A stretch of 12,623 nucleotides of DNA from an uncultured Muribaculaceae bacterium (GTDB lineage: Bacteria; Bacteroidota; Bacteroidia; Bacteroidales; Muribaculaceae). Numbering within the stretch: the first letter of the stretch is position 1; each line of letters begins with the position of its first letter. Shown here in pieces: positions 7,546 to 12,623 of the stretch. The position numbers and the translations under genes are program-made. Under the pieces are notes generated by a model, which searched no databases, was not told where the DNA came from, and saw only the letters and a program-made list of their open reading frames with translations. Location: assembly GCA_910579605.1 (NCBI GenBank), contig CAJTUG010000040.1, positions 1 to 12,623 on the forward strand. Direction: 5' to 3'.

Positions 7546-7550
7546 TCCTT
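7546..7550 (-). promoter_or_regulatory. Shine-Dalgarno-like AAGGA overlapping upstream stop codon
   Basis: On the - strand AAGGA lies 4 nt before the ATG at 7541 and shares two bases with the TAA stop of the SurA-like gene (7549-7551). It is one of the few recognisable ribosome-binding sites in the window. It supports the first ATG (7541) over the one two codons later and suggests coupled translation. Confidence 0.5.
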
Positions 7551-9483
7551 ATTTGTTAATGTTTTCTTTAACTTGCTTGAAAACTTTTTTATCTACTTTT
7601 ACCGGGTATTTCTTTCTTAAAGATTTAACCCATTCGCTATCAAGATATGCTTGATAATCTGTTACAGCCTGCCCTCTGACATCAGTAGCTTCTTCGGGCT
7701 GCGAAATCAACCGGTTATCAAAAAGCGCGTAATGTTTCCAACTGGATTTTGCATCTGCAGCAGCTTTATCACCACCAAAAGCGAGGTAGTCTGTGATTGG
7801 GTTTTCTCCCTTTGAGGCAATGACACGTTCAACTTTAATTTCACGCCCAAATTTCTTACGCATATCCTGTACGAATTGGGTAGGCTGAGCACTATCTAAA
7901 GTCTTTGCATATGTAAGAGCCTCCGAAAGAAGCGAATCGGATGTTGCAAAAATAATATAGCTTTTAAGACGAGGAGAATCCCAACGATATTTCTTGATGT
8001 TCTTTTTAAAATAATCATTCAAACCCTGTGTATCTTTAGCAGCTTTGTCCCAAACATTTTTGTTGGAAATTTCATAGAGCAAAATTCCGTCGCGGTATTC
8101 GTTCACAAGGTTTCTATATTCTGGTTGTATAAGAGCCAATTCATCGCGAACCTTATCCATAACAGCTTGCTGCAGCATAGAATATGCGACACCCGATATC
8201 ATTCCACGTGCACTTTTTGCATCACGGTTGCGAGTCAGAGGCACCAATGGCATAACATTCTTGAGTTTTACGCTGCCACCATCAAAAGTTGCTACAATGA
8301 GATCCATGTCGGCAAGTTGAGCAATAGCGGTTGAATCATATCCAGCCGGTGAAGCTGCAATCATAGATTGTACTTTATCAAAAGCTGATTCATCCAACTT
8401 GGCGTTCTTCTGTTTCATCATACGTTCTCTGATTGCTTGTTCGGGCATAGAAGCACGTTCGTCAGAGCCAATGCGATCCATGATGTCTTTTTTCATATCT
8501 TCAAAAGAGGCAACAGGTCGTCCTTGAATGCGATGTACGATATGGTAACCGTATGAAGTTTTTATAGGCTTTGATATTTCATTGTCTTTAAGAGCAAAAG
8601 ATGTGCTGTCGAATTCTGCAACCATTTCACCGGTTCCAAACCAAGGTAATTTACCTCCGTTTCTTGCAGAGCCCGGATCTTGGCTATAATTACGGGCTAA
8701 TTCACTAAAATCGGCACCGGAAACCGCAACATTATAAAGGGAATCGATACGATTTTTGATTGCGGTCTCTTCCTCGGGTGACTTACCACGAGTAATCAAG
8801 AGGATGTGTTCTACCTGCACTTGTCCGGGATCGTCTTTAACAGAATCTACATAAACAAGATGATATCCCATTCCTGAATCTATTATTGGCGACAATGCTC
8901 CAATTGGCAAGTTATATACAGCCTCTGCAAATTTATAAGGTAGGCGGTCTGTTGCCACAAAACCCATATTTCCTCCTTTGACTGCGGAAGCCCTGTCGAT
9001 AGAAAATTTTTCTGCTGCTTGAGCAAAAGTAGTCTTTCCAGAAAGAATTTCTGCTTTTATAGAATCCAAGCGAACCATACTCTGCTGAACAGGGTTCATC
9101 ATGATATGGTGTACTCTTGGATGGCGTAGACGGCGCTGATACTCCTCTTGTATAAGCTTATTTTCTAAATCAGTGTCTCTGAGATAAGGTTTTGAAAGAT
9201 CGCTTTTAAAAGAAGAGAACTCTTTTTTGAAATCAGGAGTATTATCAAGACCGTTTGCTATAGCATCTGCAACCTTGAGTTTGTAATCTATGAACATCTG
9301 TAGATATTCGTCCATAGTTTGTGGTTGAATTTGCTGGCTGTTGTTTTTATTGTATAAGTATTCAAACTCGCTCACATGTATATCTGACCCATTGATATTC
9401 ATGAGAACAGGATCTGAATCTGCGCCTATAGCAGCAATGCCTGAAAATAGAAGCGCTGTGGCAAGTGCAATATGTTTCTTCAT
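7549..9483 (-). CDS. SurA-like periplasmic peptidyl-prolyl isomerase with two parvulin domains
   Basis: 644 aa from the ATG at 9483, which is followed by a standard signal peptide (MKKHIALATALLFSGIAAIGA, cleavage near 20-21). The longer in-frame start at 9555 would read through the hairpin upstream and is rejected. Residues about 25-118 form a SurA N-terminal-like chaperone region. Parvulin domain 1 covers about 121-215 (HHIMM, GGNMGFV, GYHLVYV) and domain 2 about 222-318 (EHILLI, FSELARNYSQDPGSARNGG, YGYHIVHRI). About 320 further residues follow, helical and Lys-rich, with some similarity to nothing I can name. Parvulins catalyse cis-trans isomerisation of X-Pro bonds and SurA escorts outer-membrane proteins across the periplasm. 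Domain 2 is closest to consensus; domain 1 looks more divergent. It starts the operon with the SurA-like lipoprotein and the malY-like gene, downstream of guaB. Confidence 0.9.
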   Translation of the reverse strand: MKKHIALATALLFSGIAAIGADSDPVLMNINGSDIHVSEFEYLYNKNNSQQIQPQTMDEYLQMFIDYKLKVADAIANGLDNTPDFKKEFSSFKSDLSKPYLRDTDLENKLIQEEYQRRLRHPRVHHIMMNPVQQSMVRLDSIKAEILSGKTTFAQAAEKFSIDRASAVKGGNMGFVATDRLPYKFAEAVYNLPIGALSPIIDSGMGYHLVYVDSVKDDPGQVQVEHILLITRGKSPEEETAIKNRIDSLYNVAVSGADFSELARNYSQDPGSARNGGKLPWFGTGEMVAEFDSTSFALKDNEISKPIKTSYGYHIVHRIQGRPVASFEDMKKDIMDRIGSDERASMPEQAIRERMMKQKNAKLDESAFDKVQSMIAASPAGYDSTAIAQLADMDLIVATFDGGSVKLKNVMPLVPLTRNRDAKSARGMISGVAYSMLQQAVMDKVRDELALIQPEYRNLVNEYRDGILLYEISNKNVWDKAAKDTQGLNDYFKKNIKKYRWDSPRLKSYIIFATSDSLLSEALTYAKTLDSAQPTQFVQDMRKKFGREIKVERVIASKGENPITDYLAFGGDKAAADAKSSWKHYALFDNRLISQPEEATDVRGQAVTDYQAYLDSEWVKSLRKKYPVKVDKKVFKQVKENINK

Positions 9484-9536
9484 CGTAGAGTTGGTGATTG
9501 AATTGGTATTACCTATATATAACGGCGAAACTTTCC

Positions 9537-9586
9537 AAATATTGCAAAGGGGCAAGAAAAGTTTTTCTTGCCCCTTTGCAATATTT
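9537..9586 (-). terminator. Perfect 24-bp inverted repeat, probable guaB terminator or attenuator
   Basis: Positions 9537-9560 and 9563-9586 are perfect reverse complements separated by two bases. The arms contain GCAAAGGGGCAAGAAAA and its complement. It begins 15 nt after the guaB stop and ends 53 nt before the SurA-like start on the same strand. The stem is very strong, but no long T tract follows (ATATTTGG), so termination may be partial, or it may be an RNA stability or processing element. Confidence 0.5.
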
Positions 9587-9601
9587 CCAGATTGTTGATT
9601 T

Positions 9602-11080
9602 TCAACGGTTACCTGTTGAATAGTTTGGCGCTTCGCTTGTAATTGCTACATCGTGAGGATGGCTCTCGGCTACGCCTGCATTTGTGATGCGCGTAAATTT
9701 GGCTTTATGAAGTGCATCGATATCTCGAGCGCCACAGTATCCCATGCCGGCACGTAAACCACCAATCATTTGATATACTACTTCATAGAGACTACCTTTA
9801 TATGGCACACGAGCAGCAATTCCTTCTGGGACCAATTTTTTTGCATCTGTTTCGTTAGCTTGGAAATATCTGTCTTTAGATCCTTTTTCCATAGCTTCAA
9901 GCGAACCCATTCCCCTGTATGTCTTGTATTTACGTCCATTGAAAATCACGGTATCCCCAGGAGATTCTTCAACTCCAGCAAGCATACCACCAAGCATTAC
10001 AGAATGACCTCCTGCAGCCAATGCTTTAACAATATCTCCAGAATAGCGTATACCACCGTCGGCAATGAGGGGTACGCCAGTACCTTCAAGAGCCTTTGCC
10101 ACATCGTAGACAGCAGTCAATTGAGGAACACCGACGCCGGCAATAACACGTGTTGTACAAATAGAGCCGGGCCCGATACCTACTTTTACGCCGTCGGCAC
10201 CGTTTTCAACGAGATATTTAGCAGCATCACCTGTAGCAATATTGCCTACGACAACATCGATATTAGGATATTTATCTTTTACAGCCCTCAATACTCCTAC
10301 CACACCTCGTGAATGCCCATGGGCAGTATCAATGACAATGGCATCCACGCCGGCTGCAACGAGTGCGTCGACACGTTCCATTGAATCTGCTGTGACGCCT
10401 ACGCCAGCAGCTACGCGCAGACGGCCTAAGGAGTCTTTGCAAGCATTGGGTTTATCTTTGGCTTTTGTTATGTCTTTGTATGTGACCAAACCTATTAGTT
10501 TTCCATCGGCATCAACAACCGGAAGTTTTTCAATTTTATGCTGCTGAAGAATATCTGCAGCTTCTTCAAGATTTGTTGTAGTGCTTGTAGTGACAAGATT
10601 TTCCGAGGTCATGACATCGTCTATCAACCTTCCCAAATCTTTCACAAAACGCAAGTCTCGGTTTGTAACGATTCCAACAAGCCGTTGGTTTTCGTCTACT
10701 ACCGGAATACCTCCTATATGGAATTCTTTCATCATCCTTAGAGCATCGGCCACGGTAGAACCTCTTTTAATCGTCACGGGATCATAAATCATACCGTTCT
10801 CTGCACGTTTTACGGCATGAACCTGACGAGCCTGCTCTGCAATAGACATGTTTTTGTGGATAACCCCTAAACCGCCTTCTCTGGCAATAGCTATAGCCAA
10901 TTCGGCCTCAGTAACGGTGTCCATAGCCGCAGACACAATCGGGACGTTAAGGGTGATGTTGCGCGAAAAGCGCGATTTCAAGTTTACTTCGCGTGGAAGC
11001 ACTTCCGAGTAAGCCGGAATCAATAGGACATCGTCAAAAGTGAGCCCGTCCATTTTCACTCTATCTGCAATAAACGACAT
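9602..11080 (-). CDS. guaB: Inosine-5'-monophosphate dehydrogenase
   Basis: It catalyses the NAD-dependent oxidation of IMP to XMP, the committed step of GMP synthesis in the cytoplasm. 492 aa from ATG 11080; an in-frame ATG at 11107 lies against the likely promoter and is rejected. The TIM barrel begins LTFDDVLLIPAYSEVLPR (13-30). Two CBS domains are inserted at about 97-208 (GGIPVVDENQRLVGIVTNRD and KLPVVDADGKLIGLVTYKD) and usually bind adenine or guanine nucleotides. The catalytic loop GPGSICTTRVIAGVG has Cys308. DGGIRYSGD (341-349) binds the IMP phosphate, YRGMGSLEAM (388-397) follows, and the mobile flap is EGIAARVPYKG (419-429). All key residues are present and the length is normal. It appears to be transcribed alone or with partial read-through into the SurA-like operon, the neighbourhood I recall for Bacteroidetes. 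Confidence 0.98.
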   Translation of the reverse strand: MSFIADRVKMDGLTFDDVLLIPAYSEVLPREVNLKSRFSRNITLNVPIVSAAMDTVTEAELAIAIAREGGLGVIHKNMSIAEQARQVHAVKRAENGMIYDPVTIKRGSTVADALRMMKEFHIGGIPVVDENQRLVGIVTNRDLRFVKDLGRLIDDVMTSENLVTTSTTTNLEEAADILQQHKIEKLPVVDADGKLIGLVTYKDITKAKDKPNACKDSLGRLRVAAGVGVTADSMERVDALVAAGVDAIVIDTAHGHSRGVVGVLRAVKDKYPNIDVVVGNIATGDAAKYLVENGADGVKVGIGPGSICTTRVIAGVGVPQLTAVYDVAKALEGTGVPLIADGGIRYSGDIVKALAAGGHSVMLGGMLAGVEESPGDTVIFNGRKYKTYRGMGSLEAMEKGSKDRYFQANETDAKKLVPEGIAARVPYKGSLYEVVYQMIGGLRAGMGYCGARDIDALHKAKFTRITNAGVAESHPHDVAITSEAPNYSTGNR

Positions 11081-11108
11081 AGAATTTGGTCTTATGTAAT
11101 ATTGCATG

Positions 11109-11116
11109 CAAAGTTA
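11109..11116 (-). promoter_or_regulatory. Bacteroidetes-type -7 promoter element for guaB
   Basis: On the - strand the sequence TAACTTTG fits the Bacteroidetes -7 consensus TAnnTTTG exactly. It lies 28 nt before the guaB ATG at 11080, giving a leader of about 20 nt, and just downstream of the hairpin that ends the lipoprotein transcript. No good TTTG -33 element is visible at the usual spacing, so the call rests on the -7 match and its position. Confidence 0.5.
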
Positions 11117-11150
11117 CTCATTTTCGGGAATATTTTCAGCATAAATTGAA

Positions 11151-11191
11151 AAAAAATCTCCGCTACTCTATAAAAGCAGCAGAGATTTTTT
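11151..11191 (-). terminator. Intrinsic terminator of the lipoprotein gene
   Basis: AAAAAATCTCCGCT (11151-11164) pairs with AGCAGAGATTTTTT (11178-11191) around a 13-nt loop. In RNA read on the - strand, the single mismatch becomes a U-G pair and the hairpin ends in six T. It starts 22 nt after the lipoprotein stop and lies before the guaB promoter, so it isolates the two units. Confidence 0.8.
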
Positions 11192-11213
11192 CCTAATAGC
11201 TGTAAACTATGAT

Positions 11214-11825
11214 TTAAATCTTGATAAATGAAAAGTCACGGTGGTCTATTTCACAACTCATCATAGAGCCATGATGAACTTTTATATCTTCAATTTTTGA
11301 GTATCTTTCCATTTCAGCTCTGGCAGATTGTCCTATTATACTCCTCCATTTATCGGCTGTTGCAGCTGAGAGCGAATCCAAAACAGCCTGCGGCTGACCT
11401 GTGGTAACATTTGTTCCAAACATAACTCCAGAAGGATCAACATTAACATTAAATGAAGAGTGATCTAAAACGATTATAAGATCGTCGTCGTCATCGGAAT
11501 CAAATATATAAGAACCTTTGGCTGTTGCAGTAGCTGTGACATTAGCTTCAAAAGGGACTTCTCCGGCTTCATTGCCTATATCGTCGGTTGCTTGGCGCAC
11601 ATCAATAACTAATGAAATGTCTACATCCCCCTTCTTACCATTCCCCTCCGGGACAAAAGAAAGTGTTGTTGTGGAGGTGGCATCGGCACTATAAGGAATA
11701 ATAAGAGACGTGGGGTTTCCTTGCCAGGAACCTTCTATAGGTTCAGTATTAGTACACGATGAAACTATCGTGATTCCAAAAAGAACCGCGATGCAACCAA
11801 AAAATAAAGACGTAGACAATTTCAT
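11214..11825 (-). CDS. Small lipoprotein of unknown function
   Basis: A 203-aa protein with a classical lipoprotein signal: MKLSTSLFFG, a hydrophobic core, then IVSSC with Cys24 as the lipidated residue, so an envelope lipoprotein. The mature start TNTEPIEGSWQGNP resembles the EGxW opening of lipocalin-like lipoproteins common in Bacteroidetes, and alternating beta-strand-like segments (TTLSFVPEG, DISLVIDV, ANVTATATAKGSYIF, LIIVLDHSSFNVNV) fit a small beta-barrel or sandwich. An acidic run (Asp109-Ser-Asp111-115) might bind a cation. The C-terminal third is helical, then ends DFSFIKI. I do not recognise the family firmly. It begins 58 nt after the acyltransferase stop and ends at its own terminator; no convincing separate promoter was found, so co-transcription with the acyltransferase is possible. 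Confidence 0.75.
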   Translation of the reverse strand: MKLSTSLFFGCIAVLFGITIVSSCTNTEPIEGSWQGNPTSLIIPYSADATSTTTLSFVPEGNGKKGDVDISLVIDVRQATDDIGNEAGEVPFEANVTATATAKGSYIFDSDDDDDLIIVLDHSSFNVNVDPSGVMFGTNVTTGQPQAVLDSLSAATADKWRSIIGQSARAEMERYSKIEDIKVHHGSMMSCEIDHRDFSFIKI

Positions 11826-11883
11826 AATGCTTTGAAATATTAGCTTGTTAATGATATTGTAACATCCTTAGGAAAGATAAAGT

Positions 11884-12621
11884 TCAGAGCTTGTTGTTTT
11901 TATTCTTGTCGGGCAATGCAGAATTTATCGCTTCTTCAGATTGACGCATAAGCGTAGACAATTCGTGCCGTCCGCCATCTGGAGCATAGATGGGTTTATG
12001 TATTGTAAGATTAATAGTGCCTGGACGAGGCAAAATTCCTGTGCGAGGCAATACTTTGTATGCTCCGTCGATAGTTATAGGCACTACCGGAAGGCCGAAT
12101 TCCATTGCCAAAGTGAATGCACCTCTACGAAAAGCATGCATTCGGCCATCAAGAGTTCTCGACCCTTCGGGAAACACCACCACCGACATACCGCCAGATA
12201 ATCTCTTTTCGGCTTCTTCCATTGTATTTTTCACGGCAGAAGGCGAAGAGTTATCCACAAAAATATGCCCTGACACCCTACAACTAAATCCAACCAACGG
12301 AATTTTTTCAAGGCTCTTTTTCATCATCCACCTAAAATTATGGCCAAGGTAGCCATATATGGAAAATATATCGTATGCTCCTTGATGATTGGCAACAAAG
12401 ACATAAGATGTATTTTTAGATATGTTCTCACAACCATTCACCTTGACTTTTACAAGGGATAACAGGCAGAATAGGCGACTCCACCATTTTGGTAAATAAT
12501 ATCCTCCGCTACGGCCTAATCCCACAATTGTTACAATAATAGTGAGTATCGCAGTTACGATTGTTGCTACAAGAAGCAGCGGAATCATTATAAAAATCTG
12601 ATAAATCCTATAAAAAATCAT
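11884..12621 (-). CDS. plsC: 1-acyl-sn-glycerol-3-phosphate acyltransferase (PlsC family)
   Basis: Transfers a fatty acyl group to the sn-2 position of lysophosphatidic acid, giving phosphatidic acid for phospholipid synthesis at the inner membrane. 245 aa, a normal PlsC length. An N-terminal hydrophobic segment (about 9-35) anchors it. The four LPLAT motifs are visible: NHQGAYD (79-85, NHx4D catalytic His80 and Asp85), KKSLEKIPLVGF (101-112), FPEGSRT (150-156) and VPITIDGA (180-187). The ATG used is at 12619-12621, two bases from the window edge, so an upstream start cannot be excluded. The C-terminus is a Lys/Asn-rich tail (DKNKNNKL). Other lysophospholipid or ornithine-lipid acyltransferases share these motifs, so the substrate is the less certain part. 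Confidence 0.88.
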   Translation of the reverse strand: MIFYRIYQIFIMIPLLLVATIVTAILTIIVTIVGLGRSGGYYLPKWWSRLFCLLSLVKVKVNGCENISKNTSYVFVANHQGAYDIFSIYGYLGHNFRWMMKKSLEKIPLVGFSCRVSGHIFVDNSSPSAVKNTMEEAEKRLSGGMSVVVFPEGSRTLDGRMHAFRRGAFTLAMEFGLPVVPITIDGAYKVLPRTGILPRPGTINLTIHKPIYAPDGGRHELSTLMRQSEEAINSALPDKNKNNKL

Positions 12622-12623
12622 GG

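Noticed and set aside
9770..10312. 180-codon open frame on the + strand
   Set aside because: It is antisense to guaB, whose protein is fully conserved; composition is typical of a shadow frame.
11872..11879. TATCTTTC on the - strand as a -7 element for the lipoprotein gene
   Set aside because: It has one mismatch to TAnnTTTG and no -33 element at the right distance, so it is not supported.
1..12623. Search for CRISPR arrays, tRNAs, insertion-sequence ends and prophage or integrase genes
   Set aside because: No regularly spaced repeats, cloverleaf-like sequences, transposase or integrase reading frames were seen.

Overview
The window looks like a chromosomal segment from a Bacteroidales bacterium. 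The support is an IMP dehydrogenase followed by SurA-like parvulin genes, a lipoprotein signal on the second of these, a TAnnTTTG-type -7 element upstream of guaB, few Shine-Dalgarno sequences, AT-rich DNA with frequent ATA isoleucine codons, and DUF3737 and C45-type families common in gut Bacteroidetes. The family-level affiliation (for example Muribaculaceae) cannot be settled from this sequence.

Left half (1-5443, + strand): the tail of an unidentified gene, then four tightly packed co-directional genes. They are a divergent ClpB-type double AAA+ disaggregase, a four-helix membrane protein with a C-terminal SH3-like domain, an exported N-terminal-nucleophile (C45/AAT-like) hydrolase, and a DUF3737 right-handed beta-helix protein. 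Gaps are 42 nt, a 7-nt overlap and 6 nt, so they probably form one operon, ending at a hairpin at 5450-5490. The ClpB lacks the aromatic residue of the first pore loop and has a shortened second loop in D1. It is probably a specialised paralogue rather than the housekeeping ClpB. This cassette is the best candidate for an uncharacterised system.

Right half (5509-12621, - strand): read 5' to 3' from the right edge, the genes are a PlsC-like 1-acylglycerol-3-phosphate acyltransferase, a small unidentified lipoprotein, guaB (own promoter, preceded by a terminator), a SurA-like chaperone with two parvulin domains, a smaller SurA-like lipoprotein without a parvulin domain, and a MalY/PatB-type PLP-dependent C-S lyase. 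The last three are only 5-7 nt apart and form an operon. guaB is separated from it by 118 nt holding a 24-bp perfect inverted repeat. The two halves converge on the shared bidirectional terminator. The parvulin pair probably serves periplasmic folding of outer-membrane proteins; guaB, malY and plsC are metabolic. No RNA genes, insertion sequences, CRISPR arrays or integration sites were seen, and no gap exceeds 300 bases.
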